Below the pieces are notes generated by a model that was not told where the DNA came from, searched no databases, and saw only the letters and a program-made list of their open reading frames with translations. The translations under genes were made by a program, and so were the position numbers. Of a DNA stretch of 64,000 nt, positions 1-11,279 are shown piece after piece (within the stretch, counting starts at the first letter, position 1; each line of letters starts with the position of its first letter). The stretch spans positions 434,001 to 498,000 of the forward strand of contig JAJEKV010000156.1 of the NCBI GenBank assembly GCA_021234155.1, in the 5' to 3' direction. The stretch is from Isoetes taiwanensis. Lineage: Eukaryota; Streptophyta; Lycopodiopsida; Isoetales; Isoetaceae.

Positions 1-1916
1 TTATTAATGTTAAGCTGAATACCTGAGGCAGCTGAAAATTGATTTAGGATTTTGAGAAAGAATTCAATATTAGCCATATCTGCATCAAGGAAAAAGAAAG
101 TGTCATCATCATATTGAAGAATAGTGAGACACTCATCAGAATCAGGTAGATTTAACCCCTTGATTTGACCCATATTCTGATAATGGATAATGGCCTTAGT
201 AAGCAACTCAGCTGCCACAAGAAAAAGATAAGGGGCTAGAGGACATCCATGTCTGATACCACATGACAGGGGAAAGAAGCCTGAAGGAACACCATTTACA
301 AGAACAGCCGAGTTTGATCTGGAATTCAGGGCAAAGATAAGATTTATCAATTTAGAAGGAAAGCCAAATTTAGACATAGCAAAGTCCAAGAAGTCCCATC
401 TGACTGAGTCAAAGACACATTTGAAATCCAGTTAGAAGAATACAATTTTGATTTGAGATATTGTTCCAATGTAACCCTTCCATAGCAGCAACATAATTAT
501 CAAGGATATACCTACTTGGCAGAAAGGCAGACTGATTTTGACTGATATTCCTTTGCAGAAAGCCATTAATTTTCGAAGCAATGATTTTGGCACAAAGCTT
601 ATAAGTAGTGTTTGTGAGAGATATAGGTCTCCAATCTTGGAATTTGGAAGGGTGATCAATTTTTGGAATCAAGGAGATAAAACCACTGGAAATGGAAGGA
701 TGAAGATGTTCAGCATTCCAGAAAGCATGCACAAGGGAAGTAAGATCATTTTTAAGAATATCCTAGAATTTAATAGAGAACTCAGCAGGAAGACCATCAG
801 GACCAGGAGACTTCCCCTGTGAAAAAGATCCATATAACTACCTTTGAAGAAGTTGGCAATCTCAGAATGAGAAGTGTAATTGTTACCATTGTCATCCTTA
901 ACTTCAGTAATAGAGTTACTCAACACCCTGCTTTTAGCAACTATAAAGAAAAATTTTGTGCTACCAGAATCCATGTCATTAGTATATTTAATTTTACATC
1001 TGATAGCAGAACTTTTTGTCTCCATCTCTTCAATGTTCTTATCTCCTCATCTATCTGAAGATTGGAGTTTGTAGGATCATTTTGAAGAAGAGATCTGATT
1101 TCTTTCATATACATCAGGAGTGAGTTTTCTCTCTACAGCAATCCTCATACTTAGTTCTAGACCAATTCGTGATCCAACCCTTAATTGTCTTGACTTTAGA
1201 ATAGAAATGCTTCATGGAATGTGAATATCTGTCAGAAATATCATTCTCATTTAAGTTTCCAGAGAGCTCCTCATAGAAGGTCCTAAATTGGGAACAAGAC
1301 TTCTCATTGTCAAGAAGAGAAGTATTAAACTTGTAAGGAGTACATCCTTCCCTTTGGATCTTAGTAATATGAGAAGTATGTAAAAATTGAGGTTGATGGT
1401 CAGAGATAGAAGTTCCCTCATCACTAGTGACATAGTTGTTATCCCAAAAGGCTGTAGAAGGATTTGAAACATAAAATCTATCTAGAGTGCAGTAAACTCT
1501 TGCATTGTCCTTTTGCTTGTTAGACCAGGTATAAGTAGCAGTAGATGAGGGAATATGGATCAAGCCATTTTCTGAAACGAGAGAGTCCCAATTAGCCTTT
1601 TCAGCCCTAGTCATATTTATTTTATTTCCCAATTTTAGATCCCAAGAAAGAGTATTATTAAAATCCCCATCAACAATCCAGTTGTCAGTGCTTTGAGTAG
1701 TCAACCAATATTTTATTTCCAACCATATGGGTTCTCTCTCTTTGGGAGTAGTAGGAGCATAAACATTAATAATACCAAAGTTAGAATTGGATACAGAGCA
1801 GTCTTTGAGGGACTATTATAGAAGAGATTATGGTTAACCTCTCTCTTCCAAATGATGGCTAAACCACTATTGAACCACAAGTGGTTCAACATTTTTTTTT
1901 TAGACCATTTGAGCAT
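1..1916 (-). pseudogene. Degenerate plant L1-type LINE ORF2 (endonuclease to reverse transcriptase)
   Basis: Read on the minus strand this is a plant L1 ORF2: an apurinic endonuclease part followed by reverse transcriptase, which would nick target DNA and copy the element RNA in place. The endonuclease shows GDFNN (about 1660) and SDHQPQF (about 1395). The RT shows the block ISLIPK followed by DWRPISLTN (about 600-660), then QSAFLP, and near 120 the catalytic motif, which reads YDDD rather than the usual YADD. The frame is broken several times; one break is near 430, where the residues expected before LDF are shifted. The start of the endonuclease and all of ORF1 are missing on the 1916 side, and the RT runs off the window edge at 1. 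It belongs to the same subfamily as the L1 at 27640-29471, sharing HIPSSTA, TWSNKQ and LDRFYV blocks. Non-functional. Confidence 0.85.
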
Positions 1917-2643
1917 ATTTGGGGCATATAATAATGGTTAGGTTTTTTAAGGGCTTGGATTAAGTGGTGGAAGTGGATGGTTAAGATGAAGAGGTTGAAA
2001 ACAATGGTGGGGATTAACAGTGTAAAGCATAAAGGAGATACTTTCTCCTCCTCTTCCCTTCACGTTCTTCATTGGAGCATGGTGGCAATGCTCAAGGAGG
2101 GGTGTGGCAGCCCCCTCCATATTTGAACTGAAGGAATGATTTGTATTTGATTTCTGTTAATTGAAGATGAAATTTTAGTGCAAGCTTTTATTTCTGGCTA
2201 TGGTATTCAATTCAATTTATATGGATGTTGGCCTGGTTTGGGAACCAGGTTCAACAACCACCACTAGCATGTGACGTCCCCTACTTCCTCTACGATGCTC
2301 CCATTGTATCAGAAGGCGGAGTTCATCCCCCTGACAGCCAAACTGGCAGGGGCCATCCACCTGACGCCAATCCCAAGAATTGGGTCAGTGAGGAAAAGTG
2401 GATGGGTCATTTGCCCTGTCTTCCTTTGGGATCGACCTAGCTGCGGAAGCGCGAATAAACATGAGCACATGACATCAATACATCAATAAAGTCACCTCGA
2501 AGGGTGAATACTTCATAACATAAAATAAGCTTCCCAGCAACATATGGGATCATCATCAATCATATGTGAGAACTGAAATGCATTTCAGAAGATCAAAAGA
2601 GGCTCATTAATTGGAAAGAGTCATCCATGCAAAACAAACTCAA
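1917..2643. other. Intergenic, no gene recognised
   Basis: No supported gene. A less AT-rich patch at about 2225-2490 carries short open frames of about 70 codons with no recognisable motif. It may be a remnant of a repeat terminus, but no matching partner is visible in the window. Confidence 0.4.
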
Positions 2644-2949
2644 CTTTCAATGGTAGGGGTGACTCCTTCATTCATGCAACGTAAAGAGTCTTAAATAAAG
2701 TTATTTTCATCTATGCGACTTAAGAGCATTAAATAAAGTTATTTCAAAATCCATTTTTCACATAGCATTAAGTAACAAGTCCACTAGAATATCCATCTTT
2801 CAATGGCAGGGATGGCTCCTACGTTCATGCAACTTAAAGAGCCTTAAATAAAGTTATTTTCATCCATGCAACTTAAGAGCCTTAAATAAAGGTATTTCAA
2901 GGTCCATTTTTCACATAGCATTAAGTAACAAATCCACTAGAATATCCAT
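2644..2949. repeat. Tandem duplication of a 153-bp unit
   Basis: Two head-to-tail copies of the same unit, 2644-2796 and 2797-2949. Each starts with CTTTCAATGG and ends with CCACTAGAATATCCAT. They differ by scattered substitutions, for example GGTAGGGGTGACTCC against GGCAGGGATGGCTCC. Inside each copy the phrase CTTAA(A)GAGC..TTAAATAAAG occurs twice, so the unit itself contains a shorter internal repeat of about 40 bp. No coding potential is seen. Confidence 0.85.
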
Positions 2950-5322
2950 GTTGTGCATTTGTCGAAATGATAAAATTCTACGTAACTACCTCAATCTCTC
3001 AAAACGTGAGATGAGAACATATCACTTAACCACAACAATTTGTCAAATGCTAAATGTACAGAGATAGAGACTTTAACCATGTACGTGCATTTACATTTGG
3101 GAGTTATGTACGTGCATTCGCTTGTTAATAGTTATGACATTTCAGAAGTTCCATCTCGTTGGCAACATTAGAATGTTTTTTATTATTTTAGGCCGTAATT
3201 ACCCTTGCTCCACTACTCATAGCAAGAGTGGTTCTTTGTTTATCACCATGGAAACATTTATTCTAGATTGATAAAGATTTGATCAAATGTAATGTACCTA
3301 GCACAAGCTTCAAAATGGTTACATAATGACTCAGGCCTATCATAATATCCTCTTTTACAATCATTAGCATTGAGGTCATGAAAATGCTCTCCACAACTCA
3401 CTCTGTAGTCAATGACAAATCCACCCCGGTGGCGAACGCCACTGCGATAAAGTACTTGTAAAGGTAATCGTAATTCATGGCTAGTCAAGCAAACTATCTA
3501 CTAGCTAAAAAAGAATTATAGAATAGGAGGAGGTGCATAATAGGTATGAATTGATAGTATAAAAGATGTCTTAACATTTCCAACATATACGTTTCACAAA
3601 GGTTCTACCCAATACCTTCAGAATATATCTAATGTTTAGGCAATCACTATCGTCCTTAAATCCAAAAGCTCAAGCTACACTTTAGGCAGGCGACGTACAT
3701 GACTATATGACAATGCGACAATATTGCTAGTCAAAGTTAAATAGACAACCAGAAATAGGGCAATGTTCAACTAGAGGTAGGATAAGACAAATGAAGTCCG
3801 ACCAAATGGTGCATATGAAAAAGTAAAAGGCATGATCATCCAATGCAAATCAAGAGCTTTCCAGCTTCCAATATTGAATACACTATTAATCACAAGTGCT
3901 CAAATATAAAATTATTTAAGATCGATTCAAAACACAAACCATTATCCTACTTACCATTTCAACTTGTTATAAATGGATGAAAACAACGTAAAAATGCTAG
4001 AAAGAGATACAAGAGACTGTGCAGACGAGATATTAACTGCTATAACCTCCTAAGCTCACCATACCAAATAAAAGGTTGTTAGGATTCACATTTTTCGAGG
4101 AAAGCTAGATAAAGGGAAAGCAAGTCAAAGAGGTATCTATCTAAGGGTGTATTCCCATTAGCCAGCACCAGCAATTTTATGTACCAATTTCACGGTCCCA
4201 GTTGTCGGTTTCTGAAGACCACGATTCCTATTGCACCTGTGATGCGTTTTGGCCAGTTCTGAGGAAGAAGACAAACGAAATTAGAAAGAGGACAAAAGAA
4301 ATCTTGCTAGAAGACAAACTCAGTCCTGATTTAAGGTATTTAGAAGCTTTCAAATCCATCTGATTGGAGTTCCAGACCTGTGCCATATCAACAAAATCAA
4401 AGTCCAGTTGTAGAATGGGAATGCTCCTCCGGTGCCTGTAACTTGCAAGGTGTCACAGGTACCGGCGATTTTTTAGCATAATGGGGATGCACCCTAATTA
4501 TAAAGTACAAACATCGTGCTCAAATAATTCAGCCTATTCTCTTGCCGCAAGTGTAAGCCAAGCTAAAGAGGAGCTAGAAATACTGACACAAGGTAAAGAA
4601 TTGACAATAGAAAAGACGTTAATACAAAGACTCCAAGGCATAAAGTTAACAAAGGTTGCAAAAAATGAAGTGTATAAGACATTCCTTTGAGAACAGCCTA
4701 GTGAAGTAAAATGAGGTCTCCATGGACGATTGCATGTACAATTGCTAATTACAAATAGTTGTGCTCAAAAACTTGAGAAACTCTTCAATATACTTCAACT
4801 ATAAGAACTAGGATAGCAACAAGAGCAAGGGAATAATACACTACTTCGAACAAAGCATAAGGAAATTGATATTTGCCAAAAAAACATACAAAAGAAAAAC
4901 TCTAAGGCATTGTTTTGAAATAAAGCTAGCAAAGGATGTAGGAAAATGAGTTCTATAAGGCATTCCTTTGAAGACGGCCTACATAGGTTGATCAAATCCC
5001 AATCAATTCATAATGCTTTCAAGATAAATTGCCAAGCACCTTTCTCAAATTCTCAAATCCTAGAGGTTGCAGTCAAGGCTCCATGGAATATCTCAAAATC
5101 CAGCATTTAAACATTCCCTTTAAAATGCTTATAACATACAAGACTCCTTTATGAAGTTTCCAGCCACATTTAAGCAAACCCATGTCGCCACCACATTGTT
5201 GAGATGTTGATGCTTCCTGCATCTAAAAAACTGATTCCGCAGTATCGAAAATCAAGGAAAGCTACCATCAATCTTGAAAACTGTCCAAGCTTCTATTGTA
5301 TCTCTGAACCTGAACTTGAACA
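2950..5322. other. Intergenic, AT-rich, nothing identified
   Basis: No supported gene or RNA. An open minus-strand frame of 76 codons at 3258-3488 has no recognised domain or clear splice context. A plus frame at 4481-4690 (69 codons) is also unremarkable. The imperfectly repeated phrase around AAGGCATTGT/AAGGCATTCCTTTGA at about 4670-4690, 4905-4920 and 4950-4975 suggests old local duplication. Confidence 0.35.
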
Positions 5323-5950
5323 CTACTTTGCGATTATGATGTAGAGCTGTGTCTTTTCCTCATTGTTGCCCTTGCTTGGATGAACCTCAAACCTGGACAT
5401 AGCTTTAAATGCATGCCTTACTGGAGATGTCTTTGGAACTGCTTCTTCAATTGCAGACTTCATATTCTTCTTTCTGTTGCTTATTATTTGTACAGTTTTG
5501 TGAAAGCTCTTTGCCTTTGAAGTCGAAGGTGAGCTTAGTTCAGCACTAGAATAAAGTATAATGTCATTGGAATCAATTTTTGGACCATGTTCTGCTAGTC
5601 TAAGAAGCAAAGGCTTTATGGTACCCTGCTTCTGAAATGTATTTCACATAGAAAAGTTGCTGCCATGATAGATATACACTTGGCCAGCATCGTTTCTCAA
5701 GCATGTCCTATAAAAAAGAAACCATGCAAAGATGCTTAATTGGAGAAGGTTAGTCTGAGGGATCGCATAAGAATTTGCCACAGAGTATAAGGGACTGCTT
5801 CCAAAACACTGAATTTGCTAAGAGCAGGTTTGCAATGTAAAAAAAAACGTTGCATCGGCTTGTCCTGATAAAAGCTTGAACATCCCCAATCACATCGTCA
5901 TCCTGTATTCCCAATATGATGTACAAATCCAGCACGCAGGACCACATTGT
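5323..5950 (-). pseudogene. Possible two-exon fragment of an unidentified host gene
   Basis: I do not recognise this gene. On the minus strand an open frame of 95 codons (5610 to 5323) begins next to a plausible splice acceptor (a TTTCAGAAGCAG stretch at about 5620-5640). It encodes a hydrophilic tail beginning LLLRLAEHGPKIDSNDIIL and rich in Ser, Lys and Arg. Upstream on the same strand (5947 to 5750) a 65-codon open frame contains GIQDDDVIGDVQAF and then a run of nine T residues, after which the frame looks disturbed. The amino-acid composition resembles real protein more than random translation. The sequence does not show whether this is a live gene end, a duplicated fragment or chance. 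Confidence 0.3.
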
Positions 5951-6460
5951 AGAAAATCAGAGATCTACAGCAGAAGAATGGAATGAATAGATAGAATGGG
6001 TGGTTGGAACAGCCCCAACCGTAGCACATATATATGCCTCAGAGAGGCGTGACTGTGCCAAGAGGCACGACTGTAGGACTGGACGTGGACATGCAGAGGC
6101 CTATTTTCAACACACATCAGAGACAACTTCAAAATGATCGTGTTGCCCAAGTGCTACAGGCATGTGTTGAAATAATAAGCGCTTACAATGGCGGAACTGG
6201 CCCTTTCGGCCCTTTGTTGCAGATTCAACTCAGAACCTTCAAAAAGAGACTGATCTGCCTGAGCTTTGGTAACATGATGCGCCAACAGACTCAAAAATCG
6301 AAACCCTAGATGACAGGACAACAAAAGTACGCAGGGCAAAACGGAAGAAAGAGCAACATGTGAAACAAAGGGTAAACACGATAAGTGACGGGTCAAAGAA
6401 CGCAAAACAAGAGGGATGTTCAAAGAGATGCAAGTGAGCTCTCAAAAATTATGTATAAGG

Positions 6461-6579
6461 GAATGGCCCGTTGGGCTTGATTCCAGCGCAGGAAAACTGG
6501 CCGACGCCGAAGGCGGAGGCCGGTTTGACTGGGCGGAGGCCGGTTTGACTGCGCTGGAATCAAGCCCAGCGGGCCATTC
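6461..6579. repeat. Foldback element with 30-bp inverted arms
   Basis: The arms 6461-6490 and 6550-6579 are reverse complements with one mismatch (CCCGTTGGG against CCCGCTGGG). The loop contains a perfect 20-bp tandem pair, 6512-6531 and 6532-6551, each starting GGCGGAGGCCGG. The arms are much more GC-rich than the surroundings. This is the shape of a small non-autonomous foldback or MITE-like element. A clear target duplication is not visible. Confidence 0.75.
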
Positions 6580-6590
6580 GATTAACGTGA

Positions 6591-6810
6591 AGGTCGGTTG
6601 GGCTGCATTTCAGCCGTTGATCGCTGCCACGTGGACGGCACAGATATTCTTTGTACAGAATGTGGAGCAACAGCGGAACAAAATTCAGAATGTCGACCAT
6701 CAATCACAGAATGTAGACCAGCAACGCGCCAGGAGAAATCCACAAAAAGAAAATGTGACACGTGGCGACGTCACATTGGCGGATAAGGCTGAATGCAGCC
6801 CAACCGTCCT
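6591..6810. mobile_element. MITE-like element with imperfect terminal inverted repeats
   Basis: The left end (6591-6635) and right end (6758-6810) are inverted copies of one another. Both carry GGTTGGGCTGCATT or its complement, and CCACGTGG/ACACGTGG further inside. The right arm has a short extra segment. No transposase is encoded, so it would be mobilised in trans if at all. A third, more diverged copy of the right arm lies inverted at about 6975-7020 (GTCC, CCAC and CACGTG landmarks), so the copies form a nested palindromic array with the hairpin at 6821-6967. Confidence 0.6.
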
Positions 6811-6820
6811 TTACGTATTA

Positions 6821-6967
6821 GGTAATCTTTGGATGGGGGGCCTTTACGCCCCATAAAAATTTGAGGCGGCCCCACCAGACGAGGCGGCGGAGCCGCGAGT
6901 GCGTCGCCGAGTCTGGCGGCGCCGCCGAGAATTTTTGAGGGGCGTAAACCCCCATCCAAAGATTACC
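6821..6967. mobile_element. 147-bp near-perfect hairpin element (MITE-like)
   Basis: The ends are inverted repeats of nearly 40 bp: GGTAATCTTTGGATGGGGG at 6821 and its complement ending at 6967, followed inward on both sides by TTTACGCCCC and AAAAATT. The core is also largely self-complementary (GAGGCGGCG, CCAGAC...GTCTGG), so almost the whole element can fold into one hairpin. It is strikingly GC-rich for this window. No coding capacity. Confidence 0.75.
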
Positions 6968-7537
6968 GGACGTTTGGTTCAAATTTCCACCACTGTCAAT
7001 GATGCCACGTGTACATTATGTATGTTTCGACATTTTGGCCGCTGAAAACTCTGCTATGAAGAATGAAGAGAGATTTTCTGCAAAAGGATACAGATTCTGC
7101 TATGGTGATGCTTGATTCTAAAAAGGGGGTAAGCTTAATGTATTGGAAGAAGAGCAGCTGCATGTGCATAGAAATACAACCCAGATAAGAAATCATTGTG
7201 TTTGCTCCATTGCATTCGATATCTGCTCTATGAAAACCAGGCACAGACCTATAGTATTTCATGGATGGAGGAGTAGTCCAAGTCGCTCTTTATTTCTCTT
7301 TATAGCAGACGAAAACACAGGCACTGTTTAAAATACAATAGAGATCATTGCTGCCGGCTTTTTCAAGGATCAGGACCATAAATCTAGACTCTTCTCAGCA
7401 GGGAAATGAGAACAAACCTGGATTTTCTCCTATTTCTTGCATGTAATACTTGCAACATCGGTAACAAAACAGTCCACATTCTCGCTGCATAATATTTTTT
7501 CTTGAATCTAGGGCACTTCAATGCCATCGCTTTTGTT
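6968..7537. other. Intergenic, no gene recognised
   Basis: Apart from the diverged inverted arm at about 6975-7020, nothing is supported. Short open frames on both strands look like chance. Confidence 0.35.
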
Positions 7538-7820
7538 GATTCAAAACAGAGGCATGGATTCGTCACATTGATTCGAAACAGCGGAATGGATTCGTCGCTT
7601 TGCTTGAGAAGGATTGATTCGAAACAGAGGAATAGAGAAACAGCGGAATAAAGAAACAGACGAATAGAGAAACAGCGGAATGGATTCGTCGCTTTGGTTG
7701 AGATTTGTCGCCTTGGTTGAAATAGAGGAATATGAAGAACAGGGAAACAGAGAAATAGAAAAACAGGGAATAGAGAAACAGGGAAAAGGAAACAGAGGAA
7801 TAATGAAACAGGGGAAAGGG
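7538..7820. repeat. Purine-rich minisatellite
   Basis: A strand-asymmetric block in which GAAACAG(A/C)GGAATA-type units of about 14 bp recur many times, interspersed with GGATTCGTCGCTTTG phrases. Read on the minus strand it gives low-complexity Phe/Ser/Leu/Pro frames (7541-7978), which I treat as artefacts of the repeat and not as protein. Unit order is irregular, as expected from slippage. Confidence 0.75.
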
Positions 7821-7960
7821 CCCAGTGGCGGCGCCGCTACGCAAAAGTCGGAGTGTGATTCCACGTGATAATTTTGATGAAATAATGCTATAATTTGAAC
7901 CAAAAGTTCATTACAGAATGGATATGCGCACAGAAGAGCTGATGTAGGAAACCTATGTGC

Positions 7961-8534
7961 TGTTGAGAATATCATCATATAATGTCTTAGGGTATCTGCA
8001 ACTGAACAAACATGCTGGAGCAGTATATCTTTGAAGAGACCTACATCATTTTATTGTTCATAGATCATATGGTCATTAGGGCATGGTGAAGGTTATTTTA
8101 TAAACCAATGGTCGAAAGTTGATATATTAAGATGATGAAGTGTCGAAATGTAATATGCATATTTTTGGAGCGAAAAGTTCATATGAACTTAGTAACTGGC
8201 CTAGGCGGCCTGATTCGATGGCTAAACCGTCGAAGGCCTGCCGATTTAAAGATAAGATGTACATCTCTGTATATAGTACCGATTGCACACGTTAAGGAGG
8301 AATAGATCGATCTAACACATCAGTTAGATTCATTCTCAAAAGCAGTTTCGAGCTACAGTAACCATTTCGATCCCATATGAACAGTGATTTTGTTATATAA
8401 TGGTTCAATGGTGGTTATGAATAGTGTAGCAATGGTTCAAAGGTTTATTTGAGTTTGTTGTACTAGAAGTGCAAATTCAAATAATCACAATTTCAATTTG
8501 AACTTGTTATTGAATTTGACTCTAATATCCAACA
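7961..8534 (+). repeat. Copia 5' LTR
   Basis: A 574-bp LTR starting TGTTGAG and ending CCAACA, with the usual TG...CA borders. It should contain promoter, transcript start and poly(A) signals. An AT-rich TATATAG stretch near 8270 is a candidate TATA region. It aligns almost without gaps to 15033-15603; the clearest indel is an extra AGA at about 8037. Confidence 0.95.
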
Positions 8535-8536
8535 TT

Positions 8537-8549
8537 TGGTATCAGAGCC
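8537..8549 (+). promoter_or_regulatory. Copia primer-binding site (initiator Met tRNA)
   Basis: TGGTATCAGAGCC lies two bases after the 5' LTR. It is the standard plant site where the 3' end of initiator methionine tRNA primes minus-strand synthesis. The gag ATG follows immediately at 8550. Confidence 0.95.
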
Positions 8550-10283
8550 ATGTCCAGCAGGTTTGGAGCTGGGTTACTTAGTACTCTTGATGTTTATAAA
8601 GGTGGTTCAGGTTTCCAGGTCTGGAAAGATGCTATCAAGCATGTTTTAGAAGTTGAAGAACTCTGGGATCTTGTTGATCCTTTGAAGGGAATTGGCACAC
8701 AGAATATTAATGAAATCAATGTGCCAGCTAGCTCTAGTACTGGTACTCAAAACACTAACACTACTATTGCAGAAATCAGTTCAGGAGATACCAAGACTGG
8801 AGCTACCTCTGAAGTCATCATAACAGGGGCTGTGACTGGAAAAAGCTTGTTTGCAAAGCAAAAGCAGGCTCAAGGGATCATAACTTCTAAAGTTAGTCCT
8901 ACTATCAGATTGAAACTTAGAAATATGACAGCTAGGGATATGTGGATTTTTCTGCTGAAACACTATGAAGAAAAGACTTCATCCCAAATAGATCTTTTGG
9001 AAAAGGAACTAAGGAATCTTAAACTTAGAGATGAAGATGATGTCTCTGAATACTTTAATACATTTGACAATATTATAGCAGACTTAAGTGGGGCTGGAGT
9101 TATTCTGACTGAAACATACCAAGTGCTGGCCATAACTAGATCTATAGTAGACAATGATCAGCTATCCCTATTTATCAGAAATATAGCTAAGTCTAGAGAA
9201 GAAGCTGAAAGCATTTTGAGAACTGAAGTAGAACAAAAAAGGGTGATGAGAGATGAAGAAGAAAAATCAGCTGAAATTTTGTATGCTGGAAGAAGGGGAA
9301 AAGGAAAAATTGAGAAAGGAACTTGCTATTACTGCCATGAACAGGGTCATTTCAAGAATAATTGCCCAAAGCTAAATAAGGATTTTAATTGCTACAATTG
9401 TGGAGGCAAAGGACACTTAGCTGCTAAATGCCCATCACCTAAGGATCTCACAAAAGAAAAGGGCAAAGTTGATAATAGAAGAGGAGGAAGATTCTCAGCT
9501 CCAAGAGGACGAGGAGGCAGATCCACTGGAGCATTTATTGCAAGGGAACAAAAATCAAATGAAAAGGAAGAAGATGAAGATGAAGAAGAGGTACAACAAG
9601 TTCTTGCTCATTGTGATATTTTGCAATCTAACAAAAAATCTCGTGCTCTTGTAGTTGATAGTGGAGCTGAAAGATCAGTAGTCCACTCAACTGATCTTCT
9701 CAAACAAATTAATCAAGCTCATGGGAGAAGTGTTCAAGTTGGAGATGGAGCCTTGCAAATGGTTGAAGGAAGAGGTTTATTGCAGCTGATAGATCTAAAT
9801 GGAAAAATTGTAGACATTGAGAGTGTACTTTGTGTACCTACTCTTGTCAAAAATTTGATCTTTGTAAGCCAACTTGTTGATCTAGGCTACAGAGTTGTGT
9901 TTGATTCTGATGCATGTAGAATCTATTTTGGAAATGAAGTTAAGTTTTTGGCAAAAAGGGTTGGAAATCTTTTTCAAATGGATAATGTTTCTTATGACAA
10001 CATTAATTCTGTGACAGAAAATGATTTTGCTTTATGGCACAACAGGCTTGCTCATACTCACTGCAATAACTTAAGAAGTTTAGATAAGAAGGGATGCATT
10101 AATTGCAAAGAAGTAAAAGCAAACAAATTTTTGTGTGAGGGGTGTATGCTTGGCAAAATTACTAGACTGCCTTTCACAAAGGCAAAGCACAGAGCAAATG
10201 AAGTACTTGAACTTGTTCATACCGACCTGTGTGGCCCCTTAAATGTCATAAGACAAATAAGAGATATTTTATATCATTTATAG
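8550..10283 (+). pseudogene. Copia gag, protease and start of integrase (frameshifted)
   Basis: An open frame of 577 codons from the ATG directly after the primer site. It encodes the capsid-type gag (residues about 1-240), two CCHC zinc knuckles (CYYCHEQGHFKNNC at about 260 and CYNCGGKGHLAAKC at about 282), a retroviral-type aspartic protease with LVVDSGAERS (about 366), and the GAG-pre-integrase zinc region with LWHNRLAHTH and a CEGCMLGK-type pair (about 493-545). The integrase core begins with ELVHTDLCGPL (about 560), where the frame is lost near 10240; the next frame continues as HKTNKRYFISFIDDYSRK. Gag would package element RNA, the protease would cut the polyprotein and the integrase would insert the cDNA. 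Being broken, this copy could at most supply gag and protease. Confidence 0.9.
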
Positions 10284-10920
10284 ATGATTATAGTAGAAAA
10301 TGTAAATGCTATTGTCTATCAAAGAAATCAGATGCTTTGACTGCTTTTAAACAATATATGCTTGAAATGGAAAGACAAACTGGCAGGAAATTAAAATGCA
10401 TCCGATCTGGCAGAGGAGAGTATTTGTCCAAAAAAATCAAACATTTTTGTGTCTCAAATGAAATAAAAAGGCAAATAACATGCAGATAGCCCACAACAGA
10501 ATGGTGTGGCACAGTCATGAATGCTATTAGGTCAATGATTAAAGGAAGTGGATTACCAAACTATCTTTGGGAAGAAGCACTTAAGGCAGCTGTGTTTATT
10601 CAAAATAAATTGCCATCATCAAGCTTGAAAGGTAATATACCAGATCTTGTATGGTCAAACAGTAATAATGATATAAATTATGATGTATTCAAATGCTATG
10701 GTTGCCTTGTATATTTTCATATACCAGATGAATTGAGGAGGAAACTAGATAACAAAGGTGAAGTTGGTTAACTAGTTGGGTATGACGAAGAGTCTAAAGG
10801 TTATAGAATTTATGTTCCCAAGAATAATGAAATTATTATCAGCAGGGATGTTGTTTTTGATGAAGGGGTCTTATACAAAGACAGATGCAAAAGAAATAAG
10901 GCAGATGAGGAGATAGCAAG
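10229..10920 (+). pseudogene. Copia integrase remainder
   Basis: After the frameshift near 10240 the integrase core continues with FISFIDDYSRK and ends near 10489. A second shift near 10480 moves into the frame of MNAIRSMIKGSGLPNYLWEEA (10517). A TAA stop at about 10769 follows DNKGEVG, but the same frame continues LVGYDEESKGYRIYVP, which is the normal C-terminal integrase motif of copia. The catalytic glutamate region around 10480-10500 falls at a break. This part is inactive. Confidence 0.85.
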
Positions 10921-11279
10921 AAAAGAAAATTCTGAAAACAAAATCAGCAATGTGGAACAGCATCAAGTCGATCTTGAGTCAATCAATGGAGATGAATATC
11001 AGAGCAATGATGAGAATGAAAAAATCAGAGACAAACATTAGCAGAAATGACAACCTTGATTTGACTCCAGAGGAAAACAGACTGGACACAGGTTGCAAAA
11101 AGAGAAAAACTCAAGTTGAAAGGTTAACTGATGAGGCAAGAATAAATACTGAAAATTATGGAAGGACTGATGGTGGCAGAAGTATGAGAATAGAGAAATT
11201 AGGTAAAAATATTGATCAAGAGGACATTGATCAAATACTGGCATTTTTAGATGATGGACAAATACCAAAAACGTATGAA

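Noticed and set aside
7541-7978. 145-codon minus-strand frame rich in Phe, Ser, Pro and Leu
   Set aside because: It is the translation of the purine-rich minisatellite and has no domain or start context.
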